Of a stretch of 64,000 nt of DNA, positions 45,521 through 56,327 are shown piece by piece (positions within the stretch are counted from its first letter, which is position 1; the number at the start of each line of letters is the position of its first letter). The DNA is from Cupriavidus sp. GTDB taxonomy: Bacteria > Pseudomonadota > Gammaproteobacteria > Burkholderiales > Burkholderiaceae. The translations under genes were made by a program, and so were the position numbers. The notes beneath the pieces were generated by a model that worked only from the letters and a program-made list of their open reading frames with translations, was not told the DNA's origin and made no database searches. The stretch lies in contig JAPSLC010000019.1 of assembly GCA_031181345.1 (NCBI GenBank), positions 17,628 to 81,627 on the forward strand, in the 5' to 3' direction.

Positions 45521-45591
45521 ATCACGCTGGCTTTACTAGCGAGCGGATCGCGGCTGTGACGGCCGGCAGCTCGCTCCCCTGGGAGCCAACC

Positions 45592-46863
45592 ATGCAAAGG
45601 ATCGCGTTGATCAGCGAGCACGCTTCCCCACTGGCCGGGCCGGGCAGCGTGGACAGTGGAGGACAGAACATCTACGTGGCGCAGCTGGCGCGCCATCTGG
45701 GCAAACGCGGCTATCCGGTCGACGTGTTCACGCGCCGCGACAAGGGCCTGTTGCCCGAGATCGTCGCGTTCGCCCCGAACGTCCGCGTGATTCATGTTCC
45801 CGCAGGCCCCGCGGTCCACGTGCCGAAGGAACAGCTGTTGCCTTATATGGATGAGTTCGGCGCCCATATGGCCGAATTCATGGCGCGCGATCGCGTTGGC
45901 TACCTGGTGATGCACGCCAACTTCTTCATGTCCGGGCTCGCGGCGCTGCGCGTCAAGCAAAAGCTTGATATTCCGCTGGTCATGACGTTCCACGCGCTGG
46001 GCAAAGTCAGGCGCCTGCACCAGGGCAGCGCCGATGGCTTTCCCGACTGCCGCTTCGAGATCGAAGAGCGGCTCGTACGCGAGTCCGACTGCGTGATCGC
46101 CGAATGCCCGCAGGACCGGCACGATCTGATCCGGCTCTATGGCGCCGATCCCGGCACGATCGAAACGGTGCCCTGCGGATTCGATGGCGACGAATTCTCG
46201 CCGGTGCCGCGCCTGGAAGCACGGCGTGCGCTCGGCTGGCCTTCGCATGAATTCTCGGTGCTGCAGCTCGGCCGCATGGTGCCGCGCAAGGGCATCGACA
46301 ACGTGGTGCGCGCGATGGGCGAGCTGCGGCGCTCGTTCGGACTGCGTGCCCGGCTCTATGTGGTCGGCGGCAATTCCGACCAGCCCAGCCCCGCGGCAAC
46401 GCCGGAGATCGGCCGGCTGCAGAAGATCGCCGCCGAGGAACGCGTGGCCGACGCGGTCACCTTCGTCGGCCGGCGCGGCCGCGACCAGTTGCGGCTGTTC
46501 TACAGCGCGGCCGATGTATTCGTGACCACGCCGTGGTACGAGCCGTTCGGCATCACGCCGGTCGAGGCGATGGCTTGCGGCGTGCCGGTGATCGGCGCCG
46601 CGGTCGGCGGCATTCGCAGCACCGTGCTGAACGGCCGCACCGGCTACCTGGTACCGCCCAACGACCCCGCGGCGCTGGCCGCGCGGCTGGCGCGCCTGGC
46701 CTGCGATCCCACGCTCGCCGAGCGCATGGGGGCATCCGGCCGCCGCCGCGCGCACGCGCATTTCACCTGGGCCGGCGTCGCCGCACGAATGGAAGCGGTG
46801 TACGCGCGGCTGGCCGGTGTCACCGTCGACGAAACGGCGCAAACGCCGCAAGTCGCGGCTTGA
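45592..46863 (+). CDS. Glycosyltransferase family 4
   Basis: A 423-residue retaining GT-B transferase. The N-terminal domain starts [26 protein letters not shown], the acceptor-side pattern of sucrose-synthase/MshA-like GT4 enzymes. The C-terminal nucleotide-sugar domain has [19 protein letters not shown] and the E-x7-E motif [24 protein letters not shown] precedes the ATG at 45592. First gene of a five-gene operon. It probably adds an early sugar of the glycan; donor and acceptor are unknown. Confidence 0.93.
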   Translation: MQRIALISEHASPLAGPGSVDSGGQNIYVAQLARHLGKRGYPVDVFTRRDKGLLPEIVAFAPNVRVIHVPAGPAVHVPKEQLLPYMDEFGAHMAEFMARDRVGYLVMHANFFMSGLAALRVKQKLDIPLVMTFHALGKVRRLHQGSADGFPDCRFEIEERLVRESDCVIAECPQDRHDLIRLYGADPGTIETVPCGFDGDEFSPVPRLEARRALGWPSHEFSVLQLGRMVPRKGIDNVVRAMGELRRSFGLRARLYVVGGNSDQPSPAATPEIGRLQKIAAEERVADAVTFVGRRGRDQLRLFYSAADVFVTTPWYEPFGITPVEAMACGVPVIGAAVGGIRSTVLNGRTGYLVPPNDPAALAARLARLACDPTLAERMGASGRRRAHAHFTWAGVAARMEAVYARLAGVTVDETAQTPQVAA

Positions 46864-46876
46864 ACGGAGCGACCTC

Positions 46877-47997
<1,121 letters not shown>

Positions 47998-48001
<4 letters not shown>

Positions 48002-48297
48002 GCGGCAATATCACCTTCCTGGTCTACCGGCTCGAATGGCATCGCCGCCGGGCCGAAGCGCTGCACGCCGCGCGCAGCGGCCTCTATCGCGAGCTCGGCG
48101 ATCTGCCCTCGTGCAAGATCTACTGGGCCGCCGACACCTTTGCACACCGGAGCCCCTCCGCCGCGCGGCCCATCGATGCCCCGAGTGCCGCCGCCATCCC
48201 CGGCACCACCGAGAGCACCACGCCGAACGCCGCCCCGCGCGCCACCGATTGGCGCGATCCTTGCACCATCGCGGACCTGCAAACCGAACCGGATTGA
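47998..48297 (+). CDS. Small protein of the glycan operon (hypothetical)
   Basis: A 99-residue protein, start overlapping the epimerase stop by ATGA and preceded by GAGGGGGG. Residues 1-48 look folded ([42 protein letters not shown] in part); the rest is Pro/Ala/Ser/Thr-rich. No family recognised. Its tight placement between epimerase and deacetylase genes suggests a role in the same pathway. Confidence 0.7.
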
Positions 48298-48300
48298 ACC

Positions 48301-49035
48301 ATGTCCCTGTCGGTCTCCGTTCCCCTGGTGGTGGTATCGCCGCACCTGGACGACGCCGTATTCAGCTGCGGCAATCTGCTGGCAGCCTGCCCCGGCTCGG
48401 TGGTCGTCACCGTCTTCGCCGGCGTGCCGCCGGTCGACATGCCCGCGCCGGACTGGGACCGGCGCGCCGGCTTCTCCAGCGCGGCGCAGGCGATGCTGGC
48501 GCGGCGCGAGGAAGACCGCGCCGGGCTCGCCATCCTCGACGCGCAACCGGTCTGGCTCGATTTCTTCGACAGCCAGTACAACCGGCGCCACACCGCGGGC
48601 GAGATCGCCGCGCAGCTGTCGAAGGTGATCTCGCTGCATAACGCCTGCGCCGTGGTGGCGCCGTGCGGTCTCTATCATTCCGACCACACGCTGGTGCACG
48701 AGGCGTGCGCGCGGCTGTGGCGCGAACGCGATCACGGCGGCCCGCCCTGGCTCTATTACGAAGAGGCGATCTACCGGCGCAAACCCGGCATGCTGCACAA
48801 GCTGCTGGCGCGCTGGCACGCGGCGGGCACCGTATCCACGCCGGTGGACCTGGCCATCGGCGAGCACACTGCGACCAAGGCCCGCGCCTGCAACGCCTAC
48901 GCCAGCCAACTCGCCATGTTCGATTCGAATACGATCAGCGATCTGAGCGCGCCCGAGCGCTATTGGCAGTGGGAGGCGAGCGCAGGCGATGCGACCGAGG
49001 CCCAGACCGCCTGCACCAGCGAGGGCAGCGTGTGA
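48301..49035 (+). CDS. PIG-L family (LmbE-like) deacetylase
   Basis: Zinc-dependent N-deacetylase family acting on GlcNAc-type substrates. The metal motif SPHLDDAVFSCG (His15, Asp17/Asp18) and the second ligand region LYHSDHTLVHEA are present in 244 residues. In glycan operons such enzymes remove an acetyl group from a sugar on a lipid or nucleotide carrier. It starts three bases after the small protein gene, and its stop overlaps the next GTG. Confidence 0.92.
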   Translation: MSLSVSVPLVVVSPHLDDAVFSCGNLLAACPGSVVVTVFAGVPPVDMPAPDWDRRAGFSSAAQAMLARREEDRAGLAILDAQPVWLDFFDSQYNRRHTAGEIAAQLSKVISLHNACAVVAPCGLYHSDHTLVHEACARLWRERDHGGPPWLYYEEAIYRRKPGMLHKLLARWHAAGTVSTPVDLAIGEHTATKARACNAYASQLAMFDSNTISDLSAPERYWQWEASAGDATEAQTACTSEGSV

Positions 49036-49985
49036 ACGCGGCGGATGGCATGACGGCGCCTGCGCTGCTCGGGGACCGGCAAGCGCAGGCGCAGGGGCAG
49101 GGGCGAAGGCACACCGAAGCGCGCGTCAGCGTGGTGGTGTTGACCTACAACCGACGCGAATGGCTGCGCGCGACGCTGTCACGCCTGTGCGGGCTCCCGG
49201 AGCGTCCCGCCATCGCCGTGGTGGACAACGGCTCGACCGACGGCACCGCGGACATGGTGCGCCAGGATTTTCCGCAGGCGGCCTTGCTGCGCCTGCCGGC
49301 CAATCTGGGCGCCGCGGCGCGCAATGTCGGCGTCGACTGGGCACGCACGCCCTATGTCGCGTTCTGCGACGACGATACCTGGTGGCACCCCGGGGCGCTG
49401 AAGCTGGCGGCCGACACGCTCGACCGCCATCAGGACGTCGCCGCGCTGACGGCCCATCTGAAGGTCGTGCGCGAGGAGGGCGAGCCGCAAACCGACCCGA
49501 TCAGCCGCATCATGGCCGACAGTCCGCTGCCTTCGGCGGGACTGCCGGGCAAGGCGATCCTCGGCCTGCTGGCCGGCGCGTCGGTGTTCCGCGTGGACGC
49601 CTACCGCCGCGCCGGCGGCTACCATCCGCGGCTCTTTATCGGCGGGGAGGAAACGCTGCTCGCGCTCGACCTCGCGGCGCTGGGCTGGCATCTGGTCTAT
49701 TGCCCCGAGCTGATCGCCTACCACCAGCCCTGCCCGATCCGCGCACACAAGATGCGCCGCCGCCTGCTGGCACGCAATGCGATCTGGTCGGCATGGCTGC
49801 GGCTGCCCGCGGGCGCGGCGCTGCGCGAGAGCTTGCGCATGGTGCCCGCGCTGCTGCGCGAAGGTGGGCTGGTCGGATGCGTCGATACCGCGCGCGGGCT
49901 GCCGTGGGTATTGCGGGAGCGCTCGGTCATTCCGCCGACGGTGCAGCGGTTGCGGCGGTATCTGGGGTCGGCGCAGATGCGGTGA
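49032..49985 (+). CDS. Glycosyltransferase family 2
   Basis: Inverting GT-A transferase of 317 residues. From residue 32: VSVVVLTYNRREWLRATLSRL, IAVVDNGSTDGTADMV, and the metal motif FCDDDTWW (DxD). Further on are LLAGASVFRVDAYRRAGGYH and a C-terminal basic helix region that may lie on the membrane. The GTG start overlaps the deacetylase stop (GTGA). Last gene of the plus-strand operon, ending at the repeat block. Confidence 0.92.
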   Translation: MNAADGMTAPALLGDRQAQAQGQGRRHTEARVSVVVLTYNRREWLRATLSRLCGLPERPAIAVVDNGSTDGTADMVRQDFPQAALLRLPANLGAAARNVGVDWARTPYVAFCDDDTWWHPGALKLAADTLDRHQDVAALTAHLKVVREEGEPQTDPISRIMADSPLPSAGLPGKAILGLLAGASVFRVDAYRRAGGYHPRLFIGGEETLLALDLAALGWHLVYCPELIAYHQPCPIRAHKMRRRLLARNAIWSAWLRLPAGAALRESLRMVPALLREGGLVGCVDTARGLPWVLRERSVIPPTVQRLRRYLGSAQMR

Positions 49986-50027
49986 GGGGGCCGGGTTCCC
50001 GGCGGTGGTTTAGTGGGCGCCGTTTGC

Positions 50028-50201
50028 CCTCTCCCCGGCCCTCTCCCGCAAGCGGGAGAGGGAGAACACCATCAGCCTTCGCAAGCCTGCGGGTTCGCTC
50101 CCCTCTCCCGCTTGCGGGAGAGGGAGAACACCATCAGCCTTCGCAAGCCTGCGGGTTCGCTCCCCTCTCCCGCTTGCGGGAGAGGGGCTGGGGGAGAGGG
50201 C
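50028..50201. repeat. Family B palindromic repeats with a 62-base tandem duplication
   Basis: Between the ends of the two convergent glycan operons. The CTCTCCCGC(A/T)AGCGGGAGAG palindrome occurs three times. The segment 50052-50113 is duplicated exactly at 50114-50175, including the non-palindromic spacer CATCAGCCTTCGCAAGCC. It probably also serves as a two-way transcription barrier. Confidence 0.92.
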
Positions 50202-50239
50202 AGCAGGCGCTGGCCACACTAACCATCGCCCGTCACGCC

Positions 50240-51187
50240 CTACTGCGCCACCTGCCGCAACACCCCACACCAATCCTCGACAAAACGCCCGATTCCGAAG
50301 CGCTCCCTCGCCGCCACCCGCGCCCGCTCGCCCCACTCCCTCGCCAGGCCCGGATCGTCGATCAACCGCCGCATCACCTCGACCAGCCGTTCGAGCCGCG
50401 TATCGACATAGCCGTTGTGTTCGTTGCGAATGGCCGTCGACATCTCGGTGGTCGCCATGCCGACCACCGGCATGCCGATCATCATCGCCTCGACCACGGC
50501 GAGCCCCAGGCTCGTATAGCGGATCGGGTTGAAGAAGAAGCGGTAGCGCGCGATGAATGCCGCCAGCTCGGGATTGGGCACCTCGCCGAGCCCGCCGGCC
50601 TCCTCCGCGCCCATGCCAACCAGATCGAGCGGTACCTGCTCGCGCGCCTGCGCGAAGATGTCGGCGCCTAGCCGGCGGCCTCGCCTGGTCAGGTTGTTGA
50701 CCACGCTGATGCCGCGCGGCGCCTCGCCGCTGTAGCGTACCGACGGATCGACCAGGACGCCGTGCTCGATCACGCAGTGCGGCGTCACGCCGCTATCCCA
50801 CATCAGCGCATTGAACGGCGTCACATGGACCAGCATCACGTTCGGGTCCTGCACCGGATGCACGGTCGCGGTCGGATGCTGCTGCGGCGGATCGTGTTCG
50901 AGAAAGATCGTCGGCAGCTGCCGCTGTGCCTCGGTCAGCAACGTTTCCCGATCGCTGTCCCAGTGCCGCTGGTGCTGGTACAGCACGCAATCGAACTCGC
51001 CTTTCGGCACGTCCTCGTAGGCGACCTCGTGGACGTTGCCGCCCCACGGCAGCGCGCCGACCGCGCCGGCATAGCCCGGCGGCGAGCCCGGCTTGGTCAC
51101 CAGATACAGGTCGTGCGGAATCTGCGACAGGTAGTACAGATAGTTGCCGTGAACGTGCCAGGTCAGGATGCGCAGCCGCTCACGCAT
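50240..51187 (-). CDS. Glycosyltransferase, GT1/GT4-like GT-B fold
   Basis: A 315-residue protein. N-terminal part RLRILTWHVHGNYLYYLSQIP ... DCVLYQHQRHWDSDRETLL; C-terminal nucleotide-sugar domain with FFFNPIRYTSLGLAVVEAMMIGMPVVGM, the GT4 type E-x7-E motif. It is shorter than most GT4 enzymes. Last gene of the minus-strand operon; its start overlaps the GT9 gene before it by eight bases. Confidence 0.88.
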   Translation of the reverse strand: MRERLRILTWHVHGNYLYYLSQIPHDLYLVTKPGSPPGYAGAVGALPWGGNVHEVAYEDVPKGEFDCVLYQHQRHWDSDRETLLTEAQRQLPTIFLEHDPPQQHPTATVHPVQDPNVMLVHVTPFNALMWDSGVTPHCVIEHGVLVDPSVRYSGEAPRGISVVNNLTRRGRRLGADIFAQAREQVPLDLVGMGAEEAGGLGEVPNPELAAFIARYRFFFNPIRYTSLGLAVVEAMMIGMPVVGMATTEMSTAIRNEHNGYVDTRLERLVEVMRRLIDDPGLAREWGERARVAARERFGIGRFVEDWCGVLRQVAQ

Positions 51188-52307
51188 GGCTGACCTCCTG
51201 CGTCTCGCGCGACTGGCCGATCATCGCCATGGCGGCCGTCACCACGTCGGCGACCTCCACGGCCTCGGCACAGAGATGCCCCACCGGGCAATCCTGATGC
51301 ATGCACGGGCGGCACGCCGGATAGTCGGCCATTACGCGATGGCGCGTGGTGTCCAGCGGCGCCCAACGCGCGCTGTCGCTGCCGCACGAGACCACGACGC
51401 TGGGCGTACGCATCGCAGCGGCGATATGCGAGGCGCCGGTGTCGTTGCACAACAGCAGCCGCGCGTGCTTGACGACCGCTGCCATCGCACCCAGATCGGT
51501 CTTGCCGCACAGGTTGATCACCGGCGAGCCGAGCGCGTCGCACAGCTGCGCCGCCAGATCGGCCTCGTCCGGTGTGCCGGTCACCACGATCTTCCAATGC
51601 TGGCGCAGCACGTCGGCCACCGCGGCAAAGCGCTCGACGGGCCAGCGGCGCGAATGCATGCGCGCGCCGGGATGGATGCAGATGAAATTGCCCGGCATCA
51701 GGTCGTGCATCAGCCCCAGCCGCTGCCATGCCGCGTTGTCGGCGGGCCGCAGCGGAAATTCCAGCTGCGTGCCATCGGACGGATAACCGAGCCGGGTGGT
51801 CAGCGCCAGCAGCCGCTCGATCTCGTTGCCGCCCGGCCAGTCGATCAATAGCTCGTTGACCGGACGCGCGCCGTACGACAGCGCGCCGGGCATCCATTTG
51901 CGTTCGGAGCGGCCCGCGGTCGGGGCTGCCGGTACCGGCCGAAATCCGGCCATCTGCCGCGCGCCCAATTGCCGCACGATCGCGTTGGTCACCAGCCCGC
52001 TGCCATGCAGCTGGATCGCCAGATCGAACTGGCGCGCGCGCGCCTGCTGGTAGAAGGCTTCGGTCTCCTCCGCGCGGATCGGCTGCTCGGGCATGCCCGG
52101 CGCGCCGGGAAACACCATCAGATCGTCGACCAGATGCGAGAAGCGCTCGACGAACGAGGCCGCCCATGGCAAGCCGATCAGGGTGATGGTGGCATCGGGC
52201 TCGGCCTTGCGCAGCGCGCGCAAGGCTGGCACCGCGCACAGCATGTCACCCAGTTGCAGCGCTCGGAACACGGCGATCCGGCGCGGACGCTCCGCGAATC
52301 TGATCAT
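51180..52307 (-). CDS. Glycosyltransferase family 9 (heptosyltransferase-like), second copy
   Basis: A 375-residue GT-B transferase related to ADP-heptose:LPS heptosyltransferases. Marks are IAVFRALQLGDMLCAVPALRALRK at the start, FICIHPGARMHSRRWPVERFA and LLLCNDTGASHIAAAMRTPSV near the C-terminus. A cysteine cluster (CRPCMHQDCPVGHLC) lies at the end. The ATG overlaps the GT2 stop (ATGA). It shares with the GT9 at 55122 the cysteine-rich end, so both belong to one subfamily. Heptose as donor is an inference. Confidence 0.9.
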   Translation of the reverse strand: MIRFAERPRRIAVFRALQLGDMLCAVPALRALRKAEPDATITLIGLPWAASFVERFSHLVDDLMVFPGAPGMPEQPIRAEETEAFYQQARARQFDLAIQLHGSGLVTNAIVRQLGARQMAGFRPVPAAPTAGRSERKWMPGALSYGARPVNELLIDWPGGNEIERLLALTTRLGYPSDGTQLEFPLRPADNAAWQRLGLMHDLMPGNFICIHPGARMHSRRWPVERFAAVADVLRQHWKIVVTGTPDEADLAAQLCDALGSPVINLCGKTDLGAMAAVVKHARLLLCNDTGASHIAAAMRTPSVVVSCGSDSARWAPLDTTRHRVMADYPACRPCMHQDCPVGHLCAEAVEVADVVTAAMAMIGQSRETQEVSHA

Positions 52308-53335
52308 AGGAAACCAACCTTGAAGGCAAGGGCGCCGCGCAGGCGCCAGTACAGGGAAAGCGGGGGAATCAGAATCGAAGTCGCGATCATCTCGGCGACA
52401 TGCGAAGGGGTCAGCGCGGCGCCGCGCAGGCGGCGGGCGCAGAACCACGCCGTCAGCGCGAACCAGACGCCGAAGCCGGTCCATGCCAGCGGAGCATGGC
52501 CGGTCAGCGCGGCGACCAGGGCGACCAGCAAGCCAAGCACCGACACGTAATAGTGCCAGGGCGGGATCGGCCGGATGCGCTCGCGATACCAGCGCGGATG
52601 CTTCTTGTACAGCAGCGCGTCGAAGAAGACCTTGGACTGCGCGGCGATGCTGCTGCCCCACGGGGCCGGACGCACCGGATGCACCACCATCGCCCCGTGC
52701 GCGGTGCCGATCGGACCGACCTGCTGCAGCAGGCGGAACTGCAAATCGGAATCCTCGCGCCACGCACGCGTGAAGCGTTCGTCGAAGCCGCCGACCTTCA
52801 GCAGCGCCTCCTTGCGTACGAAGCAGTTGGCGGTGACGAACTCCGCGGTGGCCAGTCCGCCGGTATCGCGCTGATGGTCGGTCGGGCGCGCCGGCAGCGG
52901 CACCACCACCCTGCCCGTCATCGCGCAGCATTGCGGCGAGGTCGACAGCGCCCGGCACCCTTCGCGCAGCCAGCCCGGATCGGGGATGGTGTCGTCGTCG
53001 GTGAACGCGATCACCGACGCGCGCGCGACGCGCCAGCCGGCATTGCGCGCGGCGGCGGGCCCTTGCGTGTCGGGCACCGCCAGATAACGCAGCGTGCAGC
53101 GCGGCCACACGCCGTTCAGTTCGTGAACCAGACGCTCGACCTCGGGCTGGCAGCCGTCATCGGCGACGATCACCTCGAACGCGCCGGCGCCGAACTGCTG
53201 CACCCCGATTGCGCGCAGGCAGCGGTGCAGCAGGTCCGGGCGTCGGTAGGTCGGGATCACGACCGAGACCAGTGGCTCCACGTCCGCGGTCTCGTTGTTG
53301 CGGATCGCATCTCCCGCAGTGTCATGCACCGGCAT
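52304..53335 (-). CDS. Glycosyltransferase family 2, membrane-associated
   Basis: A 343-residue GT-A enzyme: VSVVIPTYRRPDLLHRCLRA, EVIVADDGCQPEV, and FTDDDTIPDPGW (DxD), then the acceptor loop FTRAWREDSDLQFRLLQQ. Two C-terminal hydrophobic segments (YYVSVLGLLVALVAALTG and TGFGVWFALTAWF) and an amphipathic end suggest membrane attachment and a lipid-linked acceptor. Overlaps the carbamoyltransferase gene by 14 bases and the GT9 gene by four. Confidence 0.92.
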   Translation of the reverse strand: MPVHDTAGDAIRNNETADVEPLVSVVIPTYRRPDLLHRCLRAIGVQQFGAGAFEVIVADDGCQPEVERLVHELNGVWPRCTLRYLAVPDTQGPAAARNAGWRVARASVIAFTDDDTIPDPGWLREGCRALSTSPQCCAMTGRVVVPLPARPTDHQRDTGGLATAEFVTANCFVRKEALLKVGGFDERFTRAWREDSDLQFRLLQQVGPIGTAHGAMVVHPVRPAPWGSSIAAQSKVFFDALLYKKHPRWYRERIRPIPPWHYYVSVLGLLVALVAALTGHAPLAWTGFGVWFALTAWFCARRLRGAALTPSHVAEMIATSILIPPLSLYWRLRGALAFKVGFL

Positions 53336-55088
53336 GCGTGCCCTCCCGCGCAGGCTTCTCCAGCAGGAACGGGCCGATCACCAGCGCATCGAGCGGCGAG
53401 GTCCAGAAGCATTCGACCGCATCGCGCGGCGTGCACACGATCGGCTCGCCGCGAGTGTTGAACGAGGTATTGACCAGGATCGGCACGCCGGTGCGCTGCT
53501 CGAAGGCCGCCAGCACGTCGTAGTAGGCGGGGTTCTGCTCGCGGCGTACGGTCTGCACACGGGCGGTGCCATCGACGTGGCAGACCGCCGGGATGCGATC
53601 CTCCCGCCCCGACTTGACGTTGAACACGAACAGCATGAACGGCGCGCGCCAGTTACCCGGACAGGCCGCGGTAAACCATTCGGGGGCGCGTTCCTCCATC
53701 ACGACCGGGGCAACGGGGCGGAAGTCCTCGCGGTCCTTGATCTGGTTCAGCTTCTGCTGCATCGACGGATCGATCGGCGAGGCCAGGATCGAGCGGCCGC
53801 CCAGCGCGCGGGGGCCGAACTCCATGCGCCCCTGGAACCAGCCGATGATCTTGTTCTGCGACAGCAGCTCGGCGGTTTCGCCGGCGACGTCGTCCAGCCG
53901 GCGGTACGGCAGCTTGGCCTGGTCCAGGAAGGCGGCGATCTCCTGCTCGTCGAAGGCCGGGCCGTAATAGGCGTGCTCCATCGCCCAGCGCCGCGCCGGC
54001 TTGCCGCGCTGCTGCCAGTCGACCCACAGCGCCGCGCCCAGCGCGGTGCCGGCATCGCCGGCGGCAGGCTGCACCCAGACCTCGTCGAAGGCGCCCTGGT
54101 CGCGCACCCGTGCGTTCATCACGCAATTGAGCGCGACGCCGCCGGCCATCGCCAGCTTGCGCTCGCCGGTCTCGGCGGCGAGCCATGCCGTCATGCCGAG
54201 CACCGTCTCCTCGAGCACCAGCTGCAGCGAGCGCGCGATATTGAAATGCTCGCGCGTGAATTCGCTGCCGCGCACGCGCGGCGGCCCCAGTACCGCCTCG
54301 AGGTCGGCCTGGTCGATGCGGTAGCCACCTTCGCGGTCGCCATGGACCATCGCGCGGAAGATGTCGGCCCGGGTCGGCTCGCCATACGAGGCCAGCGCCA
54401 TCACCTTGTACTCGTCGGAAGAGTGCAGGAAGCCCAGATGCCGGGTCACGCGCTCATACAGCAGCCCCAGGGAATCGGGCAGGTCGATCTGCTTGATGCG
54501 GCGGTAATCGCGCCCGTCGAACACGCCATAGCTGGTGGTGGCGCTCTCGCCGCGGCCGTCCATCGTCAGCACCGCACAGCGGTCGAACGGCGCCGCCAGG
54601 AACGCGCTGGCCTCGTGCGCCATATGGTGCTCGACGTAGTGCCAGCGGTACGGGGCTTCGTCGCTGCTGCGCACGGCGGCGAAGCGCTTCTGCAGGTGGT
54701 GCGGCACGCCCGACACCAGTTGCCGCGGCGCGTTGACGACATAGGACAGGAACAGCGGGTCCCACGGGGAATCGGCCACGCCGGGCTGGGCATGCCGGGA
54801 GGGCTCGAGGGGCAGCGTCACCGTCTCGTCGTTGCGCCGCTCGCCCAGCATCACCGCCGGATCGAAGGAATAGGCGATATGGTCGATATCGGCCAGCGTG
54901 ATGCCGGCCTCCTTCAGGCAGTAGTCGATCGCATGGTAGGGCAGCTCCCAGGCCGTGAACGGCACCGGCCGCTTGCCGTGCTTGATATGCGTGAACCGTT
55001 CGTCTTCCGCCGCGGCAATGACCTCGCCGTCGCGCACCAGGCAGGCGGAGGTGTCGTGATAGGCGGCGTTGATTCCAAGCGTGTACAT
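53322..55088 (-). CDS. O-carbamoyltransferase (NodU/CmcH family)
   Basis: Transfers a carbamoyl group from carbamoyl phosphate to a hydroxyl of a sugar or natural product, via carbamoyl-AMP. The 588 residues begin with the Kae1-like domain (MYTLGINAAYHDTSACLV, DERFTHIKHG). The ligand site YVEHHMAHEASAF carries the metal histidines. The C-terminal part has the NodU-specific FGPRALGGRSILASP and VNTSFNTRGEPIVCTP. Nodulation Nod factors and some capsules carry such groups. Its place between glycosyltransferases suggests that the glycan made here is carbamoylated. Confidence 0.95.
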   Translation of the reverse strand: MYTLGINAAYHDTSACLVRDGEVIAAAEDERFTHIKHGKRPVPFTAWELPYHAIDYCLKEAGITLADIDHIAYSFDPAVMLGERRNDETVTLPLEPSRHAQPGVADSPWDPLFLSYVVNAPRQLVSGVPHHLQKRFAAVRSSDEAPYRWHYVEHHMAHEASAFLAAPFDRCAVLTMDGRGESATTSYGVFDGRDYRRIKQIDLPDSLGLLYERVTRHLGFLHSSDEYKVMALASYGEPTRADIFRAMVHGDREGGYRIDQADLEAVLGPPRVRGSEFTREHFNIARSLQLVLEETVLGMTAWLAAETGERKLAMAGGVALNCVMNARVRDQGAFDEVWVQPAAGDAGTALGAALWVDWQQRGKPARRWAMEHAYYGPAFDEQEIAAFLDQAKLPYRRLDDVAGETAELLSQNKIIGWFQGRMEFGPRALGGRSILASPIDPSMQQKLNQIKDREDFRPVAPVVMEERAPEWFTAACPGNWRAPFMLFVFNVKSGREDRIPAVCHVDGTARVQTVRREQNPAYYDVLAAFEQRTGVPILVNTSFNTRGEPIVCTPRDAVECFWTSPLDALVIGPFLLEKPAREGTHAGA

Positions 55089-55121
55089 GGCGGCTCCTCT
55101 GCGCGATTCCTTGTGTCGGAT

Positions 55122-56327
55122 TCAGGTAGCCAGCACCGCGCCACTGGCGCGCACCGGCGGCAACGGGGGCATGACCGGGGTCGGCACGATCAGCGGCGGC
55201 AGCGTGTTCGCGGCAACCGGCTCGGCGGCCGGCGCACCGGCCAGCAGTTCGCGCGCCGCGGCGACGACCTGCGTCACGTCGACATCGTTCAGGCAACGGT
55301 GGTGCTGCTGCGGGCAGACGCTCTTGTAGCAATAGCGGCACGGCACGTCGGCATAGAGCGTGCGGTGCGGCACCTGCCACGGCGTGTGCTGCGGATTGGT
55401 CAGCGCATAGAGATCGACCACCGGCGTGCCGAGCGCGGCCGACAGGTGCACCGGCCCGCTGTTGTTCGAGATCAGCAGATCGGCATGCTCGATCAGCGCC
55501 CCCATCTGGCCGAGCGTCAGTTCGCCGGCGATGCCGATCACGCGCGGATGGTCGGCGGCGCTGCGTACGCTGTCGACCAGCGCCTGCTCGCTGACGCCGC
55601 CGGTCAGCAGCACCAGCGCGCCGTCCTCTTCGGCCAGCGTGCGCGCGACCTCGGCGAAGCGCGGTGCCGGCCAGCGGCGGGTTTCGGCGGTGGCGCCGGG
55701 ATGCATCACCACGCAGCGGGTCGGCACAGCGCTTTCTCGCTCACCCTCGCCTTGCCAGCGTTGCAGCAGCCGCTGCACCGCGCGCCGATCGTGCGGCTGC
55801 ACGCGGAAGCGCAGCCGCGTGTCGGCCGGCATCGCGCCGACCGTGGCGACAAGATCGAGCTGGCGCTGCGTCTCGTGGCGGACCTGCGTCTGGGGCTCGG
55901 TCTCCGGCACCCAATCGCTCAACAGTTCGTAGGGGTTCTCGCGGCAATGCGCCAGCCGCAGCGGAATGCCGGCCATCGTGCAGAGCAGCGCGGCCGGCAG
56001 CGGGTTCTGGCTGTAGACGGTAAAGATCACCGCCGCGTCGAAGCGCGCGGCCTGCAGCCGCTGCGCCCACGGCAGCACGCTGCTGGCGGTGCGGTTGCCG
56101 GTGCCGTTACCTTTCACCCAGGGCGCATCCCAGGTCAGCAGCGTATCGATCATCGGCAGGTGGCTGGCCAACGCCCCGGCGCCGCTCGAGGTCAGCAAAG
56201 TCAGATGACGGGACGGGTCGCTGTCCTTCAGCGCCTGCATCGCGGGCGTGGTCATCAACACATCGCCCATATTGTCCAGCCGCACGCACAGGATGCGTTT
56301 GGCGTCGCGCCATGCCGTCATCGTCAT
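55122..56327 (-). CDS. Glycosyltransferase family 9 (heptosyltransferase-like), first copy
   Basis: A 401-residue GT-B transferase with ILCVRLDNMGDVLMTTPAMQAL, CVVMHPGATAETRRWPAPRFA and LLISNNSGPVHLSAALGTPVVDLY. A cysteine-rich end segment CRYCYKSVCPQQHHRCL resembles that of the second GT9. After residue 365 there is a Pro/Ala-rich tail. GGAGG five bases before the ATG fixes the start, which overlaps the phosphatase gene stop (ATGA). The PF01075 family transfers heptoses in LPS core; other donors are known. Confidence 0.92.
   Translation of the reverse strand: MTMTAWRDAKRILCVRLDNMGDVLMTTPAMQALKDSDPSRHLTLLTSSGAGALASHLPMIDTLLTWDAPWVKGNGTGNRTASSVLPWAQRLQAARFDAAVIFTVYSQNPLPAALLCTMAGIPLRLAHCRENPYELLSDWVPETEPQTQVRHETQRQLDLVATVGAMPADTRLRFRVQPHDRRAVQRLLQRWQGEGERESAVPTRCVVMHPGATAETRRWPAPRFAEVARTLAEEDGALVLLTGGVSEQALVDSVRSAADHPRVIGIAGELTLGQMGALIEHADLLISNNSGPVHLSAALGTPVVDLYALTNPQHTPWQVPHRTLYADVPCRYCYKSVCPQQHHRCLNDVDVTQVVAAARELLAGAPAAEPVAANTLPPLIVPTPVMPPLPPVRASGAVLAT

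Larger units (their letters stand above)
45152..45591. other. Intergenic control region between the SDR gene and the plus-strand glycan operon
   Basis: A 440-base stretch without a supported gene. From 45360 to 45520 it is AT-richer and carries two hairpins, the direct repeat GCATGC-TG-GCATGC (45499-45512) and a sigma-54-like box. This is the densest set of palindromes in the window outside the repeat families, and it fits a complex promoter. Confidence 0.6.

Noticed and set aside
50028..50201. Repeat block considered as a CRISPR array
   Set aside because: Only two to three units, the spacers are identical between units, and no cas gene is nearby. It is a palindromic intergenic repeat with a tandem duplication.
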